Below are positions 1 through 5,413 of a DNA stretch of 5,474 bases, piece after piece. Below the pieces are notes generated by a model. That model saw only the letters and a list, made by a program, of their open reading frames with translations. It had not been told where the DNA came from and did not search any database. This DNA comes from Candidatus Woesebacteria bacterium UBA5073 (GTDB taxonomy: Bacteria; Patescibacteriota; Microgenomatia; UBA8517), in NCBI GenBank assembly GCA_002415845.1, contig DIAR01000003.1, forward strand, positions 1 through 5,474, in the 5' to 3' direction. Numbering within the stretch: the first letter of the stretch is position 1; each line of letters begins with the position of its first letter. The translations under genes were made by a program, and so were the position numbers.

Positions 1-342
1 CCCGTCGACTACACTTTTCTGGCCGACATCAAAAAAACACCAAATGAGCCGATAAGTATTACAAACAATATCAAAGTTAATCAGGTTAAGCAAAGGGGAA
101 CCTTCCTTTATGAGGTTGATTTAACCGGATCCGGTGTAATTAGCCTCAATCAATCCTATGATTCTGGTTGGCTGGCTTTCAGGGAAACTATATCAAAAGG
201 CAACATCTTAAAACACACCAAAATCAACAGTTGGGCCAATGCCTGGTATGTTCCGGAGGGGACAAACAAGGTTTACCTTCTTTATTGGCCTCAAGGCTTG
301 GAGTGGGCGGGGGGAATCTTGGGCATTCTTAACTTTTTTTAA
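1..342 (+). CDS. C-terminal fragment of a probable large membrane protein (YfhO/PTPS-related-like tail)
   Basis: Frame 1 is open from the window edge to a TAA at 340-342, giving 113 residues; the start lies outside the window. The fragment looks like an extracytoplasmic beta-rich domain. Residues 46-60 (VISLNQSYDSGWLAF) resemble the 'esYdpGWka' strand of YfhO-like and arabinofuranosyltransferase-like membrane proteins. Residues 77-100 (SWANAW, VPEGTNKVYLLYW, PQGL) resemble the 'NgwaNgW...I.yWPQ' end of the same proteins, and a short hydrophobic tail (AGGILGILNFF) follows. Such proteins are often very long in Patescibacteria and are tentatively linked to glycan or lipid-linked sugar transfer; the reaction is not visible here. 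The last codons run through seven T's. Adding one T would read into a non-hydrophobic sequence, so I take the stop as genuine. The rho promoter starts 6 nt after the stop. Coding status is likely; the family call is an inference from motif style. Confidence 0.72.
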   Translation, partial: PVDYTFLADIKKTPNEPISITNNIKVNQVKQRGTFLYEVDLTGSGVISLNQSYDSGWLAFRETISKGNILKHTKINSWANAWYVPEGTNKVYLLYWPQGLEWAGGILGILNFF

Positions 343-348
343 AGCCAG

Positions 349-378
349 TTGACATGAGGGGGGAAAGCTTAGTAAAAT
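349..378 (+). promoter_or_regulatory. Sigma-70-type promoter of rho
   Basis: A perfect TTGACA (349-354) is followed by an 18-bp spacer and TAAAAT (373-378, 5 of 6 to consensus). The expected start is near 385, giving rho an untranslated leader of about 98 nt. The promoter begins right after the stop of the upstream gene, so rho is probably its own transcription unit. The leader contains a start-stop pair ATGTAG (436-441) and only a weak AAGGAA/TTCCTT pairing (392-397 with 426-431). Long rho leaders are used for autoregulation in E. coli; nothing here proves that. Confidence 0.7.
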
Positions 379-482
379 ACACGTACTGTCCAAGGAAGGC
401 AGGTTTTGTTAGCTTCTGAATAGTATTCCTTTAAGATGTAGGTAATTCCAAAGTTTTTTCAAAACAAAAACACATATATTTT

Positions 483-1772
483 ATGGTCCTAAAAACAGAC
501 GAAACCAAAGACGAGGTCGCCGAATTAGTCGGTAAACCCGAAGAGCAAGTTGAAACTCCAAAGACTGACACCAATGGAGGTTTCCGTTATGACGAAAGAC
601 AGATTCCCGACGCCAACCTTCCGACCGAGTACGTTGAAGGTGTTTTGGATATTGCCAATGAGGGCAGTGGCCTTTTAAGGCCTAAATATGCCGCTTCCGA
701 TAAAGATGTTTATATTTCCTCTTCCCAGATCCGCAGATTTAATTTAAGGATCGGTGATTTGGTCGGGGGACAAGCCAGAAGACCCAAAGAGAATGAGCGC
801 TATTGGGGTCTTTTGAAAGTCGAAAAGGTTAATAGCGAACCGGTTGAGAAGATGCCGGCGGATCGGGCCAACTACGATGATCTTTTGGCGATATATCCCG
901 ATGAACACATTGTTCTTGAAACCAAGCCCGATATTTTAACTACCAGGGTGATTGATTTGGTTTCACCGATCGGTTTTGGTCAAAGGGGCTTAGTTGTTTC
1001 TCCACCCAAAGCCGGAAAGACCTGGCTTTTGAAAGCCATCTTGGAAGGCATTGCTACCAATTATCCGGAAGACGGCAAGAAAAAAGGTGCCAAAAAGGTT
1101 CATTTGATGGCGGTTCTTATAGGAGAGAGACCTGAAGAAGTGACTGACATTGTCAGACATGTCAAAATGCTTACCGATGGCTTTGGTGAGGTTGCAGCTA
1201 GCAACTTTGATGAAGAGCCGGAAAAACAAACAGCCGTTGGTGAATTGGCTCTTGAGAGAGCCAAGAGATTGGTTGAAGAAGGTAAAGATGTTGTCATTGT
1301 TCTTGATTCCATTACCCGTATGGCCAGGGCATATAACTTGGCTCTACCGACATCAGGCAGGACGTTATCGGGTGGTTTTGACCCGATGGCCCTTTACCCG
1401 GCCAAGAAGTTTTTCGGGGCAGCCAGAAAAATTGAAAATGCCGGTTCCTTAACGATTATCGGAACTTGTTTGGTCAGCACCGATTCCAGGATGGATGATT
1501 TGATTTATGAAGAGTTCAAGGGAACGGGCAATATGGAACTCCACCTGGACAGAAAACTGTCCGAGAAGAGAATTTTCCCGGCCATTGACGTTTCCGGTTC
1601 CGGAACCAGACAAGAGGAACTTCTTTACGGAAAAGACACTTTGGTTTTAGTCCACACCTTAAGAAGAATGTTGGAAATGGTTTCCGACGACGAAAGAACG
1701 GAAACTTTATTGGAAAGATTAAAGAAAACCGAGAATAATAAAGAGTTTTTGGATAGCCTCAAAACAGTTTAA
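483..1772 (+). CDS. rho: Transcription termination factor Rho
   Basis: Hexameric RNA-dependent ATPase/translocase that binds nascent RNA and releases RNA polymerase at factor-dependent terminators; cytoplasmic. It has 429 residues (E. coli Rho has 419). An acidic, probably disordered region (1-45) replaces a recognisable Rho-N helical domain. The cold-shock-like primary RNA-binding domain is at about 50-118, with DVYISSSQIRRFNLR (75-89) and ENERYWGLLKV (103-113). The ATPase core has the P-loop PPKAGKT (174-180), the catalytic Glu 215 in the IGERPEE segment, Walker B VVIVLD (270-275), SITRMARAYN (276-285), the Q-loop region LSGGFDPMAL (295-304), and EEFKGTGNMELHL (343-355). Arg 363 and the arginine finger Arg 376 in SGTRQEELL match E. 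coli R353 and R366. One change stands out: Gly 214 sits where E. coli has the Asp of DERPEE. Start: the only ATG after an in-frame TAA at 432-434. No clear Shine-Dalgarno precedes it; the 20 bases before the ATG are nearly all A/T. Confidence 0.98.
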   Translation: MVLKTDETKDEVAELVGKPEEQVETPKTDTNGGFRYDERQIPDANLPTEYVEGVLDIANEGSGLLRPKYAASDKDVYISSSQIRRFNLRIGDLVGGQARRPKENERYWGLLKVEKVNSEPVEKMPADRANYDDLLAIYPDEHIVLETKPDILTTRVIDLVSPIGFGQRGLVVSPPKAGKTWLLKAILEGIATNYPEDGKKKGAKKVHLMAVLIGERPEEVTDIVRHVKMLTDGFGEVAASNFDEEPEKQTAVGELALERAKRLVEEGKDVVIVLDSITRMARAYNLALPTSGRTLSGGFDPMALYPAKKFFGAARKIENAGSLTIIGTCLVSTDSRMDDLIYEEFKGTGNMELHLDRKLSEKRIFPAIDVSGSGTRQEELLYGKDTLVLVHTLRRMLEMVSDDERTETLLERLKKTENNKEFLDSLKTV

Positions 1773-1812
1773 TATCTCCAACAAACTGTCCCTGTGTAAT
1801 TTTTGTCCCCTT

Positions 1813-1821
1813 TGCTATAAT
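1813..1821 (+). promoter_or_regulatory. Extended -10 promoter of the M23 peptidase gene
   Basis: TGCTATAAT is a TGn extension plus a perfect TATAAT (1816-1821). The -35 position, about 1793-1798 (TGTGTA), is poor, as is usual for extended -10 promoters. Transcription should begin near 1828, 40 nt after the end of rho. That places the RBS at 1865-1869 in a leader of about 46 nt. The ATG at 1841 would be only about 13 nt from the transcript end. Confidence 0.6.
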
Positions 1822-1864
1822 TTGCCCTCATTATTTTCATATGCTATCGTCTAATTTACCGAAA

Positions 1865-1869
1865 AGGAG
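1865..1869 (+). promoter_or_regulatory. Shine-Dalgarno that sets the M23 peptidase start at 1874
   Basis: AGGAG lies 4 nt before the ATG at 1874, inside the stretch AAAAGGAGAAGTATG. The longer in-frame ORF would start at ATG 1841, which has no purine-rich site before it and sits almost at the predicted transcript end. The internal ATG is therefore preferred, removing 11 residues. The spacing is a little short. This is the only convincing Shine-Dalgarno in the window; the other genes have A/T-rich upstream regions. Confidence 0.6.
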
Positions 1870-1873
1870 AAGT

Positions 1874-2980
1874 ATGGAAGAGAACTACAAAGAGCTTATC
1901 GACTTTGTCAAAGAGATCAAGTTATTTTTTGTTGAGTTTAAAAACTATTTAATCAAAAATCTGCATTTATCGTTCCTTCGTTTCGAAGAGGGGAAGGGTG
2001 TTTTTGTAACAGCCCTTTATAAACAAAGAGGCAAGATGGCCAGACGCTTTATTCATACCGGCATGGCTGGATTGGCTGCCGTCGGAATGATAATTGCACC
2101 GGTTATTGCCCAAGAATTTCCGGGGCGAAATATTGATCCCTGGGAAATCGCTTCAACCGCTTCGGTTCTTTCCGCTTCCACCGAAAGTCAGGATACCACC
2201 ACCCAAATTTCCGATAAGATGAGGGACAAAATTATTGAGTATCAGGTCCAAGCCGGGGACACCGTTTCTTCCATTGCCGAAAAGTTTAATATTTCCTCCG
2301 ACACCATTAGGTGGCAAAACGATTTAAAAAGCAAAGACGCCATTAAGGAAGGACAAGTTTTACAGATCTTACCGGTGACCGGCATTTCTCATAAAGTGCA
2401 AAAAGGTGATACGGTTTATTCTATTGCGAAACGGTATGATTCATCTGCACAGGCGATTGTTGATTTCCCGTATAACACTTTCTCCAATGATGAAACCTTT
2501 GAGTTGGCCATTGGCCAAACCGTTGTTGTTCCGGATGGTGTTAAACCGGCTGATGTTCTCTGGGCTCCACTAGCGAGGGTTAAACAGATTACTCCCAATG
2601 CCGGAACGGTTACCGCCACCGGTCAGTTTGTTTGGCCGGCAGGTGGAACAATTACCCAAAGGTTTGCCTGGTACCACAAGGGTTTGGATATCGCCAATAA
2701 CGCCGCACCGGCCATTCTGGCGGCCGATTCGGGAACGGTTGTTCTGGCCGGCTGGCCCGATGCCTCGGGTTACGGCAACAGGGTTATCATTGACCACGGC
2801 AACGGTTACAGGACACTGTATGGCCACATGAGCCAGGTTTACGTGGTTGCCGGTCAAACCGTGGTCAGGGGTAACGCCATCGGTAAAATGGGTTCAACCG
2901 GGCGGTCTACCGGAATTCATTTACACTTTGAAGTTATCCAGAACGGAGTTTATCTTAATCCATTAAACGTTTTGAGGTAA
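1874..2980 (+). CDS. Membrane-anchored LysM-LysM-M23 family peptidoglycan endopeptidase
   Basis: Predicted zinc metallopeptidase that cuts peptide cross-links in peptidoglycan and acts outside the cytoplasmic membrane during wall growth or division. It has 368 residues from the RBS-supported ATG. Residues 1-58 are an amphipathic, charged, cytoplasmic-looking region containing LYKQRGKMARRF. A hydrophobic segment follows at about 62-79, acting as signal anchor or long signal peptide. A Ser/Thr-rich linker runs to about 115. Two LysM domains, which bind glycan chains, are at about 122-167 (YQVQAGDTVSSIAEKFNIS) and 172-220 (HKVQKGDTVYSIAKRY). The M23 domain spans about 255-365 with all expected residues: zinc ligands His 268 and Asp 272 (HKGLD) and His 351, plus catalytic His 318 (YGHM) and His 349 (HLHFE). 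The catalytic site therefore appears intact, unlike the degenerate LytM domains of EnvC/NlpD-type activators. The gene is monocistronic by its own promoter. The substrate bond and whether the leader is cleaved are not determinable from sequence. Confidence 0.95.
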   Translation: MEENYKELIDFVKEIKLFFVEFKNYLIKNLHLSFLRFEEGKGVFVTALYKQRGKMARRFIHTGMAGLAAVGMIIAPVIAQEFPGRNIDPWEIASTASVLSASTESQDTTTQISDKMRDKIIEYQVQAGDTVSSIAEKFNISSDTIRWQNDLKSKDAIKEGQVLQILPVTGISHKVQKGDTVYSIAKRYDSSAQAIVDFPYNTFSNDETFELAIGQTVVVPDGVKPADVLWAPLARVKQITPNAGTVTATGQFVWPAGGTITQRFAWYHKGLDIANNAAPAILAADSGTVVLAGWPDASGYGNRVIIDHGNGYRTLYGHMSQVYVVAGQTVVRGNAIGKMGSTGRSTGIHLHFEVIQNGVYLNPLNVLR

Positions 2981-3001
2981 AAGTGTTTTTGCCGGTCTTC
3001 A

Positions 3002-3010
3002 TGATAAAAT
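3002..3010 (+). promoter_or_regulatory. Extended -10 promoter of tRNA-Ala
   Basis: TGATAAAAT combines a TGn extension with TAAAAT (3005-3010), the same -10 hexamer as in the rho promoter. No good -35 is seen near 2982-2988. The expected start is near 3017, giving a 5' leader of about 19 nt before the tRNA (3036) for RNase P to remove. The site lies 21 nt after the M23 stop codon. A transcript from here would also carry the small membrane protein gene beginning at 3111. Confidence 0.5.
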
Positions 3011-3035
3011 AGAGTGTTACCCGACAGATCTTTAA

Positions 3036-3109
3036 GGGCCCGTATTCTAACGGTAGAATACTGCATTCGCATTGCAGAGGTCCGGGTTCGATTCCCGGCG
3101 GGTCCACCA
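3036..3109 (+). tRNA. tRNA-Ala, anticodon CGC
   Basis: The acceptor stem GGGCCCG (3036-3042) pairs with CGGGTCC (3099-3105). It includes a G3-U70 wobble (G3038 with T3103), the classic identity element for alanyl-tRNA synthetase. The anticodon stem CTGCA/TGCAG (3061-3065, 3073-3077) encloses TTCGCAT, giving anticodon CGC at 3068-3070, which reads GCG. The variable loop is 4 nt. The T-arm is CCGGG-TTCGATT-CCCGG (3082-3098). The discriminator A is at 3106 and CCA is encoded at 3107-3109. The D-arm is odd: ATTCT and AGAAT (3044-3048, 3055-3059) pair best in a register shifted one base from the standard one. Identity is secure because anticodon and G3-U70 agree. CGC decodes only GCG, so other Ala isoacceptors must be encoded elsewhere. 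Confidence 0.96.
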
Positions 3110-3110
3110 A

Positions 3111-3377
3111 ATGAAGAAACATAATTTTTTCCATAATGTTCTGACTTTCTTTTACCTTCTTATTAAAGGTCTTCTTTCATCACTAATTTGGTTGCTGTTG
3201 GGTGTTGCCGGATATCTTCTTTTTCAAACTAAAAAAACGCCCTATGACTTAATTATCGGTCTGCCTTTAATGTTGGCTGGAGCCGGTTTTTTGATTAATA
3301 ATCTTTGGACACTTCTTTTGAGTATTTTTTCTCCCAACTACTTAAGAGAAATGTGTCCTTTATGTAAAAAGAATTGA
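3111..3377 (+). CDS. Small two-helix membrane protein with C-terminal CPLC motif, unknown function
   Basis: It has 88 residues. I do not recognise the family. Two hydrophobic segments are visible, about 10-38 and 45-73, joined by a short polar turn (QTKKTPYD). The tail after the second segment ends in a CxxC pair (CPLC, 82-85) and KKN, so it could bind a metal or form a disulfide; nothing else supports either. Start: the reading frame runs back into the tRNA, but the only sensible start is the ATG at 3111, one base after the encoded CCA. There is no Shine-Dalgarno because the upstream bases are the tRNA acceptor arm. After tRNA 3' processing the mRNA would be nearly leaderless. Expression probably comes from read-through of the tRNA promoter. 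It ends in TGA. That it is a real gene rests on its length, membrane-protein composition and clean fit between tRNA and next promoter. Confidence 0.65.
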   Translation: MKKHNFFHNVLTFFYLLIKGLLSSLIWLLLGVAGYLLFQTKKTPYDLIIGLPLMLAGAGFLINNLWTLLLSIFSPNYLREMCPLCKKN

Positions 3378-3389
3378 AGTTTTGCTTTG

Positions 3390-3418
3390 TTGACAGACTC
3401 CTTTTCATAGAGTAAAAG
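3390..3418 (+). promoter_or_regulatory. Promoter of the 58-aa gene / membrane protein operon
   Basis: A perfect TTGACA (3390-3395), a 17-bp spacer and TAAAAG (3413-3418, 4 of 6 to consensus). The expected start near 3425 gives a leader of about 44 nt. It sits 12 nt after the stop of the 88-aa gene, so a new transcription unit probably starts here and continues through the two following genes. Confidence 0.5.
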
Positions 3419-3424
3419 ATAATA

Positions 3425-3455
3425 ACTTCTTATTTTTCTGCTTCTGCCAAGAAGT
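3425..3455 (+). other. Weak 7-bp stem-loop at the predicted 5' end of the operon leader
   Basis: ACTTCTT (3425-3431) can pair with AAGAAGT (3449-3455) around a 17-nt pyrimidine-rich loop, and TTTTT follows at 3458-3462. Its left arm coincides with the predicted transcription start. It could be a 5'-end stabilising hairpin or a poor terminator for read-through from upstream; the stem has only two G-C pairs, so it may mean nothing. Confidence 0.25.
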
Positions 3456-3468
3456 ACTTTTTAATAGA

Positions 3469-3645
3469 ATGATATATTTTGCTATCTTTACAGCAGGTTA
3501 CTTTGTCGGAGTCTTTACTTTCCTGGCTATTTTCCCGCCCAGAACCAAGGAAATTGAAGAACAGGAAAAGAATGCCCTTGATCCGATTCTTAGGGTAGAG
3601 GAGGAAAAAGAAGCGGAATTAAGGGAGCCGCTTATTTTATACTAA
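3469..3645 (+). CDS. 58-aa single-helix membrane protein with acidic tail, unknown function
   Basis: The short ORF begins MIYFAIFTAGYFVGV. The first 22 residues form one hydrophobic segment containing a small-residue face (A8, G10, G14), followed by PPR (23-25). A strongly charged, Glu/Lys-rich tail follows (about 25-52: KEIEEQEKNALDP, VEEEKEAELRE) that is probably helical and cytoplasmic or a short coiled coil. I do not recognise the family. It lies between a good promoter and the large membrane protein gene, 29 nt upstream of it, so the two are likely co-transcribed and may be partners in the membrane. No Shine-Dalgarno is visible (AATAG before the ATG). The clear helix-plus-charged-tail layout and ordinary codon use argue that it is translated. 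Confidence 0.6.
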   Translation: MIYFAIFTAGYFVGVFTFLAIFPPRTKEIEEQEKNALDPILRVEEEKEAELREPLILY

Positions 3646-3674
3646 ATTTTTGCCTTATTTGAAATAAAAAAAAT

Positions 3675-5078
3675 ATGCTTTTTCCTTCCCAAACTTCACT
3701 TATTCCGGTAACCGTTGCCCTATCTTCCTTTTTTGCCAAGTTTGGTTTTAAAGCCTTTTCGCTTAATTATCCATATTGGTATTTAGGGACAACACCTTAT
3801 AAATATCTGACCGGACCGATTGTTCCGATTGTTGAAAGCCTTATTAATGGGGCAATAAATGTATCACTATTTAACATTACGATATATTTAATCATATTAA
3901 CTTATGCTCTTTCTGTTCTAGGTTGGGTACTTCTATTAAAGAAGATGGGCGATTTGAAAAATAGAACGGTTATTCTTTTTACGCTTTTACTTTTATTATT
4001 TCCCTGGCGTTTGTTTTCCTCCCTGACCCTTTCCGAAGGCAGTTTGGTTATGGCCCAAAACCTTATCCCTTTTGTTCTTCTTTCCTTTTGGGCCTTGTTG
4101 GAAAAACCTAACTTAAAGCGTTATCTGTTTGCCGTTTTGACAACCCTTTTTCTTTTGCTTATCAATACCGGTGTCTTACCGGTTTTTCTGGTGGGGCTGA
4201 TGTCTTTAACGTTGGCAGAATCTTTTAGGGAAGGGAAATTGGAAAAAGTGGGGGAAGTTTTAAAAAGGACAATGGCTCCGTTTTTGTTGGGCTTTGCCGC
4301 CGCTTCCTTTTGGTATGGTCCGTCTTATTGGTTAACGATTCTTTTTAATCCTTCTTTGGGGGGAGTAAGTGGTCTTAAGGTCATTGTTAAAATCTTTAAC
4401 CTCCTCAGGTCAACACTGCCGCTCTTCCTGGCGGTTGTAGCCGTTTATTTTACCAGAAAGATAAAGGACAGAAAAACGGTCTTTATCCTGACGTGGGTTT
4501 TAACTTTCTCTTTTCTGACCTTTTTCCGGTTTTTAAGCGATCCCGATTTCTGGCAGGATTGGACAACCTGGTTTTCGCAGTTGGAAATAGGCCTTGTTTT
4601 TATCCTTGTTTTTCTAAAGCCCAAAAGTCCGGTTCTGAGAGGCCTTTTTGTCCTTTTACCCTTTGTCCTTACGTTCTTTGTCTTCAATAAACTGGGTAAG
4701 CCGGCTCTTCTTGGTAAAGTCATTCCTGAGGGGGTAAGGAGCCTGGAGCAGGTATCAGAAATAGTAGGGACCCAAAGAGTCTTTCTTTCCGGGGCAACCG
4801 TTTTTTGGGCCAACGCTTTATACGACATCAATCAGGTCAGAGGCGGGAGAGACGGAGTAGCCAGAGACGATAACTGGGCAAAAGGAGCCTGGGTGTTAAG
4901 GGAAAGCCCTTCTTCCGAGGAGACAAAGGAATGGGTGGATAAATTGGGTGTTTCATATGTCCTGATTCACCCGGAAAATTCACCGGAATATTATCATGAT
5001 TTCAAGTTCTTGGAAAAGTGGCCGACAACCGCAAAATCGAGTCAAAACATACTAGAGGATGTTATTTATGCCTTCTAA
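3675..5078 (+). CDS. Multi-pass membrane protein, PTPS-related / YfhO-like, function unknown
   Basis: It has 467 residues. Residues 20-50 contain a loop of the type NYPYWYLGTTPYKYLTGP, resembling the extracytoplasmic loop after the first helix in the membrane family annotated '6-pyruvoyl-tetrahydropterin synthase-related'. That label is historical and does not imply the enzyme. About nine to ten hydrophobic segments follow (around 68-88, 97-115, 126-142, 148-180, 200-222, 243-260, 267-285, 303-316, 322-338). A soluble C-terminal part (about 345-467) contains RVFLSGATVFWANALYD (368-384), QVRGGRDGVARDDNW and GVSYVLIHPEN. Relatives are thought to act in envelope glycan assembly with a GT-C-like fold; no catalytic motif is provable here. 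The N-terminus looks short for a first full helix, and the C-terminus stops at DVIYAF, where longer relatives are expected to continue into a beta domain. Start: ATG 3675, after an in-frame TGA at 3660-3662, with no Shine-Dalgarno. Real gene: high confidence; family: moderate. Confidence 0.85.
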   Translation: MLFPSQTSLIPVTVALSSFFAKFGFKAFSLNYPYWYLGTTPYKYLTGPIVPIVESLINGAINVSLFNITIYLIILTYALSVLGWVLLLKKMGDLKNRTVILFTLLLLLFPWRLFSSLTLSEGSLVMAQNLIPFVLLSFWALLEKPNLKRYLFAVLTTLFLLLINTGVLPVFLVGLMSLTLAESFREGKLEKVGEVLKRTMAPFLLGFAAASFWYGPSYWLTILFNPSLGGVSGLKVIVKIFNLLRSTLPLFLAVVAVYFTRKIKDRKTVFILTWVLTFSFLTFFRFLSDPDFWQDWTTWFSQLEIGLVFILVFLKPKSPVLRGLFVLLPFVLTFFVFNKLGKPALLGKVIPEGVRSLEQVSEIVGTQRVFLSGATVFWANALYDINQVRGGRDGVARDDNWAKGAWVLRESPSSEETKEWVDKLGVSYVLIHPENSPEYYHDFKFLEKWPTTAKSSQNILEDVIYAF

Positions 5079-5102
5079 AGCCGATTTAGTCTTATTCATA
5101 AT

Positions 5103-5112
5103 GTGTTAACAC
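5103..5112. repeat. Palindrome GTGTTAACAC, left copy of a pair
   Basis: A perfect 10-bp palindrome located 24 nt after the stop of the large membrane protein gene. The 12-mer GTGTTAACACTT (5103-5114) recurs exactly at 5143-5154, 40 bp away. It looks like a dimeric regulator's operator or another two-fold protein site; no regulator is identified. Confidence 0.55.
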
Positions 5113-5140
5113 TTTAGCTACAAAAAACGCGGTACCCACC

Positions 5141-5154
5141 AAGTGTTAACACTT
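5141..5154. repeat. Palindrome AAGTGTTAACACTT, right copy of a pair
   Basis: A perfect 14-bp palindrome sharing a 12-bp core with the copy at 5103. A single half-site AAGTGTTA occurs again at 5247-5254. The 40-bp centre-to-centre distance is close to four helical turns, which would suit cooperative binding on one face of the DNA. It is not followed by a T-tract, so it is not an intrinsic terminator. Confidence 0.55.
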
Positions 5155-5231
5155 ATATCTAGGCATAAAGTCTATTCCCCCAAAAAAAGTCAATAAAAAC
5201 ATCGCTCTTAAAAGGAAACTGGAAATAAACC

Positions 5232-5268
5232 GGGGTTTTTAAGAAAAAGTGTTACCCCAAAAAAGGGG
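5232..5268 (+). other. Two mutually exclusive short hairpins (GGGG / CCCC / GGGG)
   Basis: GGGGT (5232-5236) can pair with ACCCC (5254-5258), or the same CCCC (5255-5258) can pair with GGGG (5265-5268) across an A6 loop. The stems are 5 and 4 bp. The arrangement is formally attenuator-like, but the stems are very short and no T-tract follows, so function is doubtful. Confidence 0.2.
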
Positions 5269-5413
5269 AGAGTAAGCCAAAAAAGATCACTAAAATGGGA
5301 GTGTCCAAAATGGATGGGAAAATGTCGAAAAATAACGAGTTTGTTAAACGTAACGTTAAAACCATGTCTTAAACTAAACAGGGTTGTTAAAAAGTCCGGT
5401 AAAAATAGCAAAA

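Noticed and set aside
331..420. Frameshift in the T7 run at the end of the left-edge gene
   Set aside because: The alternative frame reads a polar, non-membrane sequence across the rho promoter and stops; the annotated stop is more natural.
990..1452. Overlapping ORFs inside rho on both strands
   Set aside because: They are other-frame shadows of a clearly coding gene.
1764..1789. ACAGTTT...AAACTGT inverted repeat at the end of rho as a terminator
   Set aside because: A 7-bp A/T-rich stem with a 12-nt loop overlapping the stop codon, with the T-run starting 10 nt after the stem: not a proper intrinsic terminator.
3072..3110. N-terminal extension of the 88-aa protein from a TTG inside the tRNA
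   Set aside because: The added 13 residues would be encoded by the T-arm and acceptor stem of tRNA-Ala; the ATG at 3111 is far more plausible.
5296..5319. TGGGA repeats as MraZ boxes of a division (mra/dcw) operon
   Set aside because: Only two copies 19 bp apart, not the 10-bp periodic triple array, and no mraZ gene is visible.
5208..5411. 67-aa minus-strand ORF (TTG start)
   Set aside because: Phe/His/Leu-rich product is what the complement of an A-rich strand gives. It has a weak start codon with a stop just upstream, no ribosome-binding site and no recognisable domain.
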